This document shows, in pieces, positions 26,901 through 35,033 of a DNA stretch of 64,000 nt. The notes beneath the pieces were generated by a model. The model was not told the DNA's origin, made no database searches, and saw nothing but the letters and a program-made list of their open reading frames with translations. Each line of letters opens with the position of its first letter. Within the stretch, counting starts at the first letter, position 1. The translations under genes and the position numbers were made by a program. Origin of the DNA: Parafrankia discariae (GTDB lineage Bacteria; Actinomycetota; Actinomycetes; Frankiales; Frankiaceae); assembly GCF_000373365.1 (NCBI RefSeq), contig NZ_KB891192.1:1-64000 (forward strand). The letters are read 5' to 3'.

Positions 26901-28013
26901 GACGAAGTCGAGGGCGGCCGAACCGGTGGTGTACGAGAGCGTCAGGGTGGTGAGTTCGAGGGACCTGACCGGCCCGGGAACGTCGGTCAGCCCGAGTGCG
27001 TCGATCACCTCCGCCATGCCGAGGTTCGTGCCCGCCGTGAGGCCGCCGCTGAATTCCCAGCCGCCCTGCGCGCCGCCGACCTTCCCGGCCGAGATGTCGA
27101 TGCTCAGCGCGGAGCCGATCGACACCGTGCCCCCGACCCGGGCCGTGAATCCCGCGCCGTTCGCGTAGTAGACGTAAAGAGACAGGGATCGGATCGCGAG
27201 GGGACCGATCGGCCAGTCACCGGAGGCCGTCATCCGAAGGAGGTAGTCGTCCCCGAGGACGGCGGCGAAGGACAGCTCACTGACGGCGCAGTCCTCGGGT
27301 ATCTCACCCCCAGGTATGCCGAACGACTCCAGCAGGGACCGGGCAGGGATCGGTCGCGCGTCCGTCAGCGTGCCGGTGAGGGCCAGCCGGGGAAGCCACA
27401 CGGCGACATCGAGCGGCAGCGCCCTGATGGTGAGCGAGGCCACGATCGCCATGGCGTCCACCTGATAGGCGGCCGGTTCGGCAGCCGCTTTCCTGATGAG
27501 GCGGTAATCAATGCCGGCGACATCGGCGGGGTCGAAGGCGAACGCGCGCAGCCCGTCCGTCGCCTGTTGCCAGACGGTGTCACCGCCGAGGCGCCTGCCG
27601 AGCTTCTCCAGCTCGGCGGCGAACGCGCCGGGACGCACCGGTCGCACGGCGGCGGTCAGCCGCCCGAGGTCGTCCGCGGTGACCGTCGACACGACCTCCA
27701 CCGTGTCGAACACACCGCCGAGCGTGAGGGTGACCAGGCCCTGGCTCGTCACGGCCACCGACACGCCCGTCACCGCCATGGTCACGACGGCGCCGACGGG
27801 CCAGGCAGGCGACGCCCAGGTCAGCGTGAGTGAGAGCGTCGTCCGCCCGGCGTCCACCTCCGGCCGCCCGCTGCCCGCCGCGCCCTGGCAGACACCGTCC
27901 GGGAAGGTGGCCAGCATGGCGCGCAGCTGCGCGGGGAGCGCGGTGTCCGCGGCCCGCAGTGTCGGTGGATCACCCAGGCTCAGGAGATGCGCTTTCAGGG
28001 CGTCGAGATCCAC
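23952..28013 (-). CDS. giant DUF6603-like beta-repeat protein, cassette gene 1
   Basis: 1353 residues from the GTG at 28013, which has GGGAGGGG at good spacing; an extension to 28112 lacks one. The N-terminal 60 residues are helical (LDALKAHLLSLGDPPTL). Most of the rest is amphipathic beta strand with alternating Gly and Leu/Val, for example ALDASVALGPLALSLDGLAVG, PVEISGALLHLP and SISIGASGSLNLGILHVTISG-like runs. A Ser/Thr/Pro linker lies at about 575-620 and a GAGAQ repeat near 1120. The segment PPVIVTGLMAGFGFNRELTLPS with PLLSL after it is what I associate with DUF6603 proteins. The function of that family is unknown. No signal peptide or membrane helix is visible. Likely a large beta-solenoid or shell-like scaffold. 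Confidence 0.8.
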   Translation of the reverse strand: MDLDALKAHLLSLGDPPTLRAADTALPAQLRAMLATFPDGVCQGAAGSGRPEVDAGRTTLSLTLTWASPAWPVGAVVTMAVTGVSVAVTSQGLVTLTLGGVFDTVEVVSTVTADDLGRLTAAVRPVRPGAFAAELEKLGRRLGGDTVWQQATDGLRAFAFDPADVAGIDYRLIRKAAAEPAAYQVDAMAIVASLTIRALPLDVAVWLPRLALTGTLTDARPIPARSLLESFGIPGGEIPEDCAVSELSFAAVLGDDYLLRMTASGDWPIGPLAIRSLSLYVYYANGAGFTARVGGTVSIGSALSIDISAGKVGGAQGGWEFSGGLTAGTNLGMAEVIDALGLTDVPGPVRSLELTTLTLSYTTGSAALDFVCEGDLTIADGVTATLRVTVTRDGSATRYGGMLDVDGFAFEVDFDEEKSGADILVATYHGAAQGTEIVLRDWVAHFSADLAADVPDSLRIGLKDAKFVRVKPAGGPARFCLGVDLSAGFDLSQLPLVGGFLSTFGTVSVENLQVLYSSGAFDAQTAATVNRLLGPAKVVALPRAGLAAGVAALADLRIGKETTAVALGVPSSNAGGGKLPSTPSTPSTPGTPDTSGAPDPSKAPDTSGTGASSVHWVSVQKQLGIVHVDRVGVMYQHNVLLFALDASVALGPLALSLDGLAVGSRLDRFAPTFRLDGLGIGYSAAPVEISGALLHLPDDQLPATVAFQYDGTATVGLQSFSLAGLGSYAQLTDGAPSLFVFAQLEAPLGGPPPVIVTGLMAGFGFNRELTLPSPREVSGFPLLSLHKQGPGTGHKPSHVLDVLEGREPAVVGSQPRRWIAPREGSYWLALGVEFTVAEVVNAKVLLAAELGAELALAVLGLATIQLPLPTESATTTYVYAELGVEAVIRPIQGSVEIAAQLSPASYVLTPACHLTGGFAAATWFGNNPHAGQFVVTLGGYHPAFSRPSYYPDAPRLGIDWAVSGSVSIRAQAYLAVTPSCAMAGARLEVLFHEGPIRAWFTAQADVLLSWRPFFFDARISVSIGASGSLNLGILHVTISGSIGATLHLWGPPTGGSVTAHFPLIDVTVSFGGSRGGAETEALGWDVFASLLPKPADVVTIAPVSGVDGAEEDPGAGAQGAGAQGTGGKVWQARARDLRLFTQSAVPASHLRTGDAPLASSGPGDGPLVDVRPMDRAGLVGEHRLRLFYADRPASTDGWTFTARTRGVPASLWGAPPTPFSHTPSTPSAEVLPDRPVGFDVQAPRPELAGSRGVFPLSEYSEDELPPGLSPLPREPVANRDFVGAPDPSCVDLLGHLDRGDARSGRDQMYAALADAELLTDLGDSALAGLAAGAAHFYSEAPMVQRAQEAGSRG

Positions 28014-28150
28014 TGAACCCCTCCCTCGGATCACGGACTTCCACTTGCGGGCACGTTCGAAAACCGCGGCAGGACACTTCCCGGCCGGTACGGTGCGCAT
28101 CCGTCGTCGCACCGGGACCGACGGACGGTGTCACACCGGTCCGCTCGCTG

Positions 28151-28822
28151 TCATCCCTGGAACTCCGGCCCCTTCTTGCCGTCGATCCAGGTCCAGTTCT
28201 CGGCTTTGTACGCTTGAACTCCTATACACGCGGCCACCTCGCTCAGCGCATTCGAAGCGAGTTCGGCCGACGCTTTGTCGGACTTGTCGTCCAGGTATTT
28301 AGAGATCTCTGTGAAGGCTTTTGAAATCTTGTCGTAGCGCCCCTCCCTGTCGCTCCCGATTATGTGGGAGGCTATTTCGTCAAGATTGTCCTTGGGATCG
28401 TCAACCCGATCCCTGGGACCTATGAAGAGATTTCCTGGAATCCAGGTGTAGACGCTTATGAAATCATCCCACGGGTCGGGGCGCGACTTGGCCTTCGGGT
28501 CGTGGGAAACCGTACCGTTATAGATTCCGGAGGCCAGTTCCGCGGCCTGCGCGGCGTCGCTTTCGTGGATATTCCCAATGGGAGAAAGAAGCTCGGAGTA
28601 AGTTCCTTCCGTGATGCCGTCGCGGAGCTGGAGGAGGAACTTGAGATTCTCGGTTCTCCCGCTCTCGACGAGCTTGTTCCAGAAGTCCCGGAGCTTGCTG
28701 AGCGGCACTATGTGGTGGTACATGAGGTCAACCTTCTTGCCGGAGATCGTTTTGCCGGGAAGAGTCTTGAGCGGGTTGTTCGTCCTGCCCTTCAAGTTCA
28801 GGTTGTATTTTTCCGGCTCCAC
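28151..28822 (-). CDS. putative HNH/His-Me-finger nuclease-like protein, possible effector of the cassette
   Basis: 223 residues. GTG at 28822 is preceded by GGGGG; a GTG at 28864 is possible. Near residues 33-48 is MYHHIVPLSKLRDFW, the double-His start of an HNH/His-Me finger. About 128-139 is PGNLFIGPRDRVDDP, matching the Asn-containing second half of such folds. The rest is helical and charged (KAFTEISKYLDDKSDKASAELASN). It may be a DNA- or RNA-cutting enzyme or toxin. Base composition and codon use are clearly less G+C-rich than in neighbouring genes, pointing to recent acquisition. It lies 137 bases upstream of the cassette on the same strand, so it could be its first gene or cargo. No immunity gene is obvious. 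Confidence 0.55.
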   Translation of the reverse strand: MEPEKYNLNLKGRTNNPLKTLPGKTISGKKVDLMYHHIVPLSKLRDFWNKLVESGRTENLKFLLQLRDGITEGTYSELLSPIGNIHESDAAQAAELASGIYNGTVSHDPKAKSRPDPWDDFISVYTWIPGNLFIGPRDRVDDPKDNLDEIASHIIGSDREGRYDKISKAFTEISKYLDDKSDKASAELASNALSEVAACIGVQAYKAENWTWIDGKKGPEFQG

Positions 28823-29293
28823 GATGCATCCCCCGTACAGCCACGATCCGCCAGGACGAAACACGGGACACGCCCCCGGCGCCGGTGTCTGCTTTCAGGC
28901 AACCGGCGGGACGGCGACAGTTCCCGTTATACACAGAGGGGTTCGCCACGGGTGCGCACACCACACCCAGGAGGATCAACGGGAACCCTCTGGACAACAG
29001 ATTAAGGAACCCTCACTCCGAAGGGGAGCCATTTGCGGAAAGTCACGCAAAGTTATCACCGGGCCTTCCGGGCCGGCCGGGCCGGTCTTCGGCGGCCGCG
29101 CCGCGAAAGCTCGGGCGCGGGCATTCCCCGCCGAGCCCGTGAGCTGCGAAAGTGGCGAACTCCGACCCCGGCCGGACGGGTCACGTCGGCCAGGATCGGA
29201 GTCAGGGACCGGGTGCTTCGACGGGCAGCGGGTGGAACGCTGCGTGCGTAGAGGGGTAGGCGGGCCGGTACGTAACAGGGTGGCTGGGCGGGA
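28823..29293. other. 470-base region without a credible gene
   Basis: Between the HNH-like gene and the PhoX remnant. Short frames here are basic and lack family features. It should contain the promoter of the HNH-like gene and perhaps of the cassette. No inverted repeat of note was seen. Confidence 0.5.
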
Positions 29294-29608
29294 TCAGGTG
29301 CCGGTCTTCCCGCCGCCCTTCCGGTGGATCACGACGGTCGCCGGGCGGGGCCGGCCGGCCGGGTCGAAGTCGGGCCGGTTGCTGACGGCACGCGGGTTCT
29401 CCGGCGCCGGCTCGATGAACAGCCGGCCGTCGGGGTCGACCCACAGGCCGTCAGGGGAACCGAACAGTGGTCGCGGGGCCGGAACGTGCTCACCTTCGGG
29501 CCGGCAGGACGGGTCGCCGGCGAAGAAGGCGCGCGAACCCGACAGGACCGGCAGCGCGAACGGTTCCTCCGACCGGCGGCGGTGGGTGAACCGGACTAAT
29601 TTCCCCAA
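29294..29608 (-). pseudogene. fragment of a PhoX-type (DUF839) phosphatase
   Basis: About 105 residues resembling the later part of PhoX alkaline phosphatases: GKLVRFTH, the ALPVLSGSRAFFAGDPS stretch and the diagnostic LFGSPDGLWVDPDGRLFI. PhoX proteins are 500-700 residues with a Tat signal; the N-terminal calcium/iron-binding part and signal are missing. The G+C-rich composition contrasts with the flanking low-G+C genes. Confidence 0.65.
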
Positions 29609-29610
29609 CC

Positions 29611-30252
29611 CTAACCAACGAACTTCTGTTCATCGCCATCGACAACGATTACCTCGCCATCACGAAGCGCTACAAAGGGAATGTGGTTGTCGATGTAGTA
29701 GCTGACCACCTTGTCGATGTCGGCGGACTCGGGATGGTCGGACTTGTAATGTGGCGCAACACAGTATGGAATCAGACCGGGACAGTCCCAGATGATTTCC
29801 TCGTCGTAGCCTTCCGGGATCACGCTTGGATCGTCCACCAGTTCGATTCCATGCAAATGTGGCTGCATGATGTCCACGCCGGCACTGTAACCACCGTAAA
29901 CAATTGCGTCACCGTTGACCAGCTCGGGAATTACACTGTCTGCGCCGCTCCGCCTAAAAGCGCGTCGTAGCACGAAGACGTTGCCACCCCGCACCCAGAT
30001 CAAGTCATAGCCGACTAACGCCTGCCTCAGTTCATCCGGCCTGCCAAAATATTGCCGCAGGTCCGTCTCCTCGGGCTGCAGGCCAATAGATTCCAAGCGT
30101 TCGACCTCTTGCGCGAGGTCGGTAGCGCGATCCTCGGGCGCCTTCCAGTCCTGCGCGTTGAGAATAAGCGCTGCTCGACGGCCGTCGCCGAGTAACCGCA
30201 GCAGCTCGTCGGGTTTGTTGCCGTTACGAAAGGAGGACAAGTACATTCGCAT
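29611..30252 (-). CDS. peptidase E-like serine peptidase (S51 family)
   Basis: 213 residues. The family's nucleophile elbow GGYSAGVD is at about residues 120-127 with Ser near 123. The upstream WVRGGNVFVLRRA and the downstream YCVAPHYKSDHPESADI, carrying the catalytic His, also fit. S51 peptidases cleave N-terminal Asp-X dipeptides or hydrolyse related acyl-peptide bonds in the cytoplasm. ATG at 30252 gives the family-like start MRMYLSSFRNGN; an ATG at 30246 has a better-spaced AAAGG and may be used. Codon use is less G+C-biased than surrounding genes, as for the HNH-like gene, suggesting both came in together. It could process a cassette protein, but this is speculation. Confidence 0.85.
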   Translation of the reverse strand: MRMYLSSFRNGNKPDELLRLLGDGRRAALILNAQDWKAPEDRATDLAQEVERLESIGLQPEETDLRQYFGRPDELRQALVGYDLIWVRGGNVFVLRRAFRRSGADSVIPELVNGDAIVYGGYSAGVDIMQPHLHGIELVDDPSVIPEGYDEEIIWDCPGLIPYCVAPHYKSDHPESADIDKVVSYYIDNHIPFVALRDGEVIVVDGDEQKFVG

Positions 30253-30456
30253 GCCTTTTAGTCTAGGGGCAGGCGACGGTTCCGTCACCCGGGACGGCGC
30301 CCGGTCCATGAGATGACGACAAGCCCGATGTCACGGTCCGCCACTGAGAACGTAGGGCGCGACCCGATCACCGTCAGTCCGCAGGTATACGGCCATGGCG
30401 CAGGGAAAAGGATGTACAGCTATCCAGCCAGAGATTTGAGCGTAACCTGGTTCGCT

Positions 30457-31252
30457 TTATCTCCCGCCGAAGTCGGGTGGCCGCCGCTCCTTGAACGCCG
30501 CGAGCCCCTCCCGGAAGTCGGCGGTACGGGACGTCAGTTCGAGCGCGGACGCCTCGTCCTGCATCGCCTCGGTCAGCCCCAGTTCCAGCTCGCGGTTGAC
30601 CAGGCGCTTGGTGAGCCCGACGGCGACCGCGGCGGCCTGCCCGAGTGTCCCGACCAGCTCCGCGGCCGCCTTGTCGAGCTCGGCGTCGGGCACCGCCCGG
30701 TAGACGAGCCCCCACTCGGCGGTCTGCGCGCCGGACAGCCGCCCGAGCAGGAGCAGCTCCTTGGCGCGGGCGACGCCGACCAGCCGGGGCAGCAGCCAGG
30801 TCGCGCCGCTGTCCGGGCTGAAGCCCCGGGTCAGGTACGGCTCCCAGAACCGGCTGTCCTCGGCGGCCACGGTGAAGTCGGCGGCGAGCGCCAGCTGGAA
30901 GCCGAGGCCGGCGACGTGGCCACGGACCGCGCAGACGACGGGAAGCTGCACCTCGGTGATGAGCTGGACGAGCCGGTGTGCCTGCAGCGCGATGCGCCGC
31001 TGCACGCTGCCGGGACGCGGCTGGGCGCCGCCGGCGGTGTTGGAGGCGACCCAGTCGGCGCCGGAGCAGAAGTCCGGGCCGCGGCTCTCGATCAGGATCA
31101 CCCGCAGCGTGTCGTCGGTGGCCGCGTCCTCGAGCGCACCGACGATCCGGCGTACCGCCGCGGCGTCGAGGGCGGTGCGGCCGGTCGAGGCCGATCCGCA
31201 GCACGCTGTCGTCCCGGTCGAGGGCGACGCCCGCCCCCGTGTTCACCGACAA
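30457..31252 (-). pseudogene. enoyl-CoA hydratase/isomerase split by a frameshift
   Basis: The main frame from about 31170 down to 30457 encodes a nearly complete crotonase: DFCSGADWVAS and HVAGLGFQLALAADFTVAAEDSRF (both oxyanion-hole regions), then FSPDSGATWLLPRLVGVARAKELLLLG and AFKERRPPDFGGR. The N-terminal strand (GVALDRDDSVLRIGLDRP) is in a different frame beginning at a TTG at 31252. The join lies at the GGCCGCACCGCCCTC stretch near 31170, where one extra or two missing bases would explain it. It is either a fresh pseudogene or a sequencing error. A valine-start internal protein from 31101 would lack the first strands. Confidence 0.75.
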
Positions 31253-31308
31253 CCCGTTCCTCCCACGCGTGACGTGCGTCGCTGGGGCACCAGCCCTCTT
31301 CCCCCAAA

Positions 31309-31322
31309 ATATCTAGAGATAT
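31309..31322. promoter_or_regulatory. candidate operator B (AYATCTA type) before the second FadR-like GntR gene
   Basis: ATATC-TAGA-GATAT, a perfect 5-bp inverted repeat, lies within AAAATATCTAGAGATATAGC. It is 59 bases before a TAGGCT element (31381-31386), the same arrangement as site A at 3131. It sits between the split crotonase and the regulator, so it could serve both directions. Confidence 0.55.
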
Positions 31323-31431
31323 AGCATGGCCTGGACGTTGGACCAGCTGCTGGCGGAGCCGATGAGAAACCGCCCACCGGTAGGCTGGATGGATCGCGTT
31401 CACGCGGCCGGCGGAGAGAAGGTCAAGCCAG

Positions 31432-32208
31432 GTGGCCGAGCCACGCAAAGCCCGCGGTGGACAGCGGCCCACGCTCCGTGAGAAGCCCCAGCAGATCGCC
31501 GACGAGCTCCGGCGGCTCATCGTGCGGGGCGAACTGGCGGAGGGCGAGTCGCTCGGCCGCGAGCCCGACCTGGTCGACCGGTTCGGCGTCTCCCGCCCGT
31601 CGCTGCGGGAGGCACTGCGCATCCTCGAGGCGGAGGGCCTGATCTCCGTCCGGCGCGGGGTGCTCGGCGGCGTCATCGCCCACCAGCCCAGCGAGCGGAT
31701 GACGGCGCGCACGGCGGCGCTCGTGCTCCAGGCGCGCAACGTCCCGCTCGCGGACGTCTACAACGCCCGCGGCACGATCGAGCCGATGGCCGCCCGGCTG
31801 GTGGCCGCGGCACCCTCCCGAAAGTCCGCGGCCGCGGAGCTGCGCCGGCTCAGCGCCGAACAGCTCGAGGTGATCGACGACCCCGAGGCGTTCGGGTTCG
31901 CCAACGCGCGATTCCACGCCCGCCTCGTCGAGCTGGCCGGCAACCAGACCCTGACCATCGTCGCCGAGATGCTCGGCGAGATCGTCGCCCGCGCCGTCAC
32001 CGCCGTCAGCCAGCCCGACGAGGGAAAGGACACCAGTGCCACCCGGCTGCGTGGCCTGCGCTCCCAGGCCCGGCTCGCCGCGCTCATCGAGGCCGGCGAC
32101 GCCACCGCGGCCGAGAAGCACTGGGCCGAGCACATGGAGATCGTCGGGCAGGTCATGCTCGCGCAGCGCGCGAAGAACGTCATCGACCTGATGCAGCACG
32201 ACTACTGA
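31432..32208 (+). CDS. FadR-like GntR/FCD transcriptional regulator (paralogue 2)
   Basis: 258 residues; GTG at 31432 with GGAGAGAAGG upstream. Same architecture as the regulator at 3243: winged HTH (FGVSRPSLREALRILEAEGL, VRRGVLGGVIA), then an FCD domain (RFHARLVELAGNQTL, LRSQARLAALIEAGDATAAEKHW). Long identical stretches, including RMTARTAALVLQARNVPLADV and AEQLEVIDDPEAFG, show a fairly recent duplication. The recognition helix is almost identical, so both proteins probably bind the same AYATCTA sites. Differences cluster in the first helix of the FCD domain (ARGTIEPMAARL against ARSMLEPVAVRF), which may change the effector. It is convergent with the acyl-CoA synthetase. Confidence 0.9.
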   Translation: MAEPRKARGGQRPTLREKPQQIADELRRLIVRGELAEGESLGREPDLVDRFGVSRPSLREALRILEAEGLISVRRGVLGGVIAHQPSERMTARTAALVLQARNVPLADVYNARGTIEPMAARLVAAAPSRKSAAAELRRLSAEQLEVIDDPEAFGFANARFHARLVELAGNQTLTIVAEMLGEIVARAVTAVSQPDEGKDTSATRLRGLRSQARLAALIEAGDATAAEKHWAEHMEIVGQVMLAQRAKNVIDLMQHDY

Positions 32209-32284
32209 CGCCGCCCGGACGGCCGCCAGCCGGGAGTGTCGGGAGCCGGGGAACACCGGGAGCGCCGTCGGGCCGGCGCGAGGG

Positions 32285-33925
32285 TCAGCTCACCCCGGCG
32301 GTGCCCGCGAGACCGAGAATGCCGATGGCCGCCGCCCGCATCTCGACTTTGCGCACCTTGCCGGTGACGGTCACCGGAAACTCGTCGACAATGTGGACGT
32401 AGCGGGGAATCTTGTAGTGGGCGAGCCGGCCGGTGCAGTACTCGCGCAGGCTCCGGGCGTCCAACGGTGCGGCGCCTTCCCGCAGGCGGATCCAGGCCAT
32501 GAGCTCCTCGCCGTACTTCGGGTCGGGCATGCCGATGACCTGGGCGTCGAGGATGTCGGGGTGGGTGTGAAGGAACTCCTCGATCTCCCGCGGATAGATG
32601 TTCTCGCCACCCCGGATCACCATGTCCTTGATGCGGCCGGTGATTCTCACATAGCCCTCGTCATCCATCACCGCCAGGTCCCCGGTGTGCATCCAGCGCG
32701 CCGCGTCGACGACCTCGGCGGCCCTCTCCGGCTGGTCCCAGTACCCCGACATCACCGAGTAGCCACGGGTGCACAGCTCCCCCGGCGTGCCGCGCGGCAC
32801 GGTCAGCCCGGTCTCCGGGGCGACGACCTTGACCTCCAGATGCGGGCCGACCCGGCCGGTGGTGGACACCCTGCGCTCGATCGAGTCGTCCACCCGGGTC
32901 TGCGTGGACACCGGTGAGGTCTCGGTCATGCCGTAGCAGATGGACACCTCCGCCATGCCCATCCGCTCGACCACCTGCTTCATCACCTCGACCGGGCACG
33001 GCGAGCCGGCCATGATCCCGGTCCGCAGGGAGGACAGGTCGAAGGACTCGAAGTCGGGATCGGCCAGTTCGGCGATGAACATCGTCGGCACCCCGTACAG
33101 CGACGTGCACCGCTCGGCCTGCACCGCGGCCAGCGTCGCCTTCGGATCGAAGGAGGGCGCGGGCAGCACCATGCACGCGCCGTGGCTGGTCGCCGCCAGG
33201 TTGCCCATGACCATCCCGAAGCAGTGGTACAGCGGAGTCGGAATGCAGATACGGTCCGCCTCGGTGTAACCGCACAGCTCGCCGACGAAGAACCCGTTGT
33301 TCAGGATGTTGTGGTGCGACAGCGTCGCGCCCTTGGGAAAGCCGGTGGTACCGGAGGTGTACTGGATGTTGATCGGGTCGTCGACGGACAGCTCGATCCC
33401 GGCCAGCCGGTCCGGATCGCGCTCGGCACGGCGCACCGAGTCCCAGTCCTCGCCGCCGAGCAGCACCACCCGTTCCAGGGCCCGGCAGCGCGGCCTGACC
33501 TCGTCGATCATGCCGGCGTAGTCGGACGTCCGGAACGTCCGCGCGGCCACGAGCAGGCGCAGGCCCGACTGGTTGAGCACGTACTCGAGCTCGTGGGACC
33601 GGTAGGCCGGGTTGATGGTGACGAGGATGGCGCCGATCTTCGCCGTGGCGTACTGGGTGAGCGTCCATTCGGCGCAGTTCGGCGCCCAGATCCCGACCCG
33701 GTCACCCGGCACGATCCCGAGGCCGAGTAAGCCGAGCGCCAGCGCGTCGACGTCGGCGCCCAGTTCGGCGTAGGTCCAGCGCCGGCCGGTCGCCCGGTCC
33801 ACCAGCGCGTCCCGTTCCCCGAAGGTACGCACCGTCCGGTCGAGATTGTCCCCGATGGTCTCCCCGAGCAACGGAGTGTGCGAGATGCCGGACGAATAAC
33901 TCGGCACGGCGCGTTCTGTGGGCAT
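32285..33925 (-). CDS. acyl-CoA synthetase (AMP-forming), FadD-like
   Basis: 546 residues. ANL superfamily motifs are complete: P-loop-like [12 protein letters not shown], the YGMTETSPV region, the hinge [21 protein letters not shown], and the C-terminal lysine in [11 protein letters not shown]. It activates a carboxylic acid with ATP and CoA through an acyl-adenylate, feeding beta-oxidation or a related route. ATG at 33925 is preceded by GGGAG. Motifs place it with medium- or long-chain ligases, but the chain length cannot be judged. It converges with the GntR gene and diverges from the LuxR-type regulator at 34102. Confidence 0.93.
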   Translation of the reverse strand: MPTERAVPSYSSGISHTPLLGETIGDNLDRTVRTFGERDALVDRATGRRWTYAELGADVDALALGLLGLGIVPGDRVGIWAPNCAEWTLTQYATAKIGAILVTINPAYRSHELEYVLNQSGLRLLVAARTFRTSDYAGMIDEVRPRCRALERVVLLGGEDWDSVRRAERDPDRLAGIELSVDDPINIQYTSGTTGFPKGATLSHHNILNNGFFVGELCGYTEADRICIPTPLYHCFGMVMGNLAATSHGACMVLPAPSFDPKATLAAVQAERCTSLYGVPTMFIAELADPDFESFDLSSLRTGIMAGSPCPVEVMKQVVERMGMAEVSICYGMTETSPVSTQTRVDDSIERRVSTTGRVGPHLEVKVVAPETGLTVPRGTPGELCTRGYSVMSGYWDQPERAAEVVDAARWMHTGDLAVMDDEGYVRITGRIKDMVIRGGENIYPREIEEFLHTHPDILDAQVIGMPDPKYGEELMAWIRLREGAAPLDARSLREYCTGRLAHYKIPRYVHIVDEFPVTVTGKVRKVEMRAAAIGILGLAGTAGVS

Positions 33926-34101
33926 GGCGGCTCCCGAGGGCGTTCGGCGTCATATTTCTTGTTGGGCTGACCCTTTCCGGTGCGCTCAGGATCGCCACAG
34001 CCAACCGGTGTCCGCCACCCCCGGAAGTAAGTGTCCGGGCCGGGCCCGGTGCCGACCGGGTAGGTGCGCCGCACCATCCCGCGGAAGCGACGGAGGATTG
34101 A

Positions 34102-34959
34102 ATGCATGTGCCCGCTGACCACGGCGGCTCGACGAATGAGGCGACACGGGAGGCACTGCGCGCGGGCCTGCGACAGGCACGGCGCCACAGTGGAGTTCCG
34201 GTGCTCTTCGCCGGCACGGTGTCAGGTGACCGGCTGGTCCTGACCGATTTCCTCGGCACCCGCACGACCAGCATGCGCGACCTGCACGTGAGTACCGGCG
34301 CGGGCCTGGGCGGGCGGGTCGTCGCCCAGGGGAGCCCGGCGGCCGTCGACGACTACGTCGCCGCCCGCACCATCACCCACGACTACGACCGTCCCGTACT
34401 GGCCGAGGGGATCTCATCGGTGCTCGCGGTCCCGGTCCGGGTGCGCGGCCGGTGCCGGGCCGTGCTCTACGGCGCCCTGCGGGAGCGGATGCCGCTCGGT
34501 GACCGGGCCCGCGAGGCCTTCCTCGCCGCCGGCTCGCGCCTGTCGCTGACGCTGGCCGCGCGGGAAGAGGTCGACGACCGGCTCGCGACGGCCGAGTTCC
34601 GGCCGGGGCTGCGGGATCTGGCGGACCTCGAGGAGGTGCGCGCGGTGCACGCCGAACTGCGCTCCATCGCGCCCGCGGTCACCGACCCCGAGCTGCGGCG
34701 CCGGACCGACGCCGCCACCGAGCGGCTCGCCCGGCTGGGCGCCCCGCTGGCCGGGACGCCCACGGTTCGACTGTCACCGCGGGAGACCGACGTGCTGTCC
34801 CAGGTCGCGCTCGGCCTCACCAACGCGGAGGTGGCCGAACGGCTCTCGCTCACCCCCGAGACCGTCAAGTCCTACCTGTACACGATCATGCGCAAACTGG
34901 ACGCACGGACCCGGCACGAGGCGGTCGTGCGGGCGCGACGGCTGTGGCTGCTCCCCTGA
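34102..34959 (+). CDS. GAF-domain LuxR-family transcriptional regulator
   Basis: 285 residues; ATG follows GGAGGA. Residues 25-155 form a GAF-like sensor domain (VSTGAGLGGRVVAQGSPAAVDDYVAA, ISSVLAVPVRVRGRCRAVLYG). This is followed by a helical stretch and a C-terminal LuxR HTH (LSPRETDVLSQVALGLTNAEVAERLSLTPETVKSYL). It is typical of actinobacterial regulators that control catabolic genes beside an acyl-CoA ligase; the small-molecule signal is not predictable. It is transcribed away from the synthetase, and its own promoter should lie in 33926-34101. Confidence 0.9.
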   Translation: MHVPADHGGSTNEATREALRAGLRQARRHSGVPVLFAGTVSGDRLVLTDFLGTRTTSMRDLHVSTGAGLGGRVVAQGSPAAVDDYVAARTITHDYDRPVLAEGISSVLAVPVRVRGRCRAVLYGALRERMPLGDRAREAFLAAGSRLSLTLAAREEVDDRLATAEFRPGLRDLADLEEVRAVHAELRSIAPAVTDPELRRRTDAATERLARLGAPLAGTPTVRLSPRETDVLSQVALGLTNAEVAERLSLTPETVKSYLYTIMRKLDARTRHEAVVRARRLWLLP

Positions 34960-35033
34960 ACCCGAGCACCCCAGCACCCCAGCCCGCGGCGCCGGGCGAC
35001 GCCGTGGTCAGCCCAGTCCGCACCCGATTCGGT

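Noticed and set aside
24009-27833. A 1274-codon open frame on the plus strand opposite the DUF6603-like gene
   Set aside because: It is Arg/Gly/Pro-rich with no family feature, lacks a ribosome site, and is the expected open antisense frame of G+C-biased coding DNA.
16256-28013. Possible contractile injection system or prophage
   Set aside because: No sheath, tube, baseplate, AAA+ ATPase, portal, terminase or integrase gene is present; only the fibre-like repeats are suggestive.
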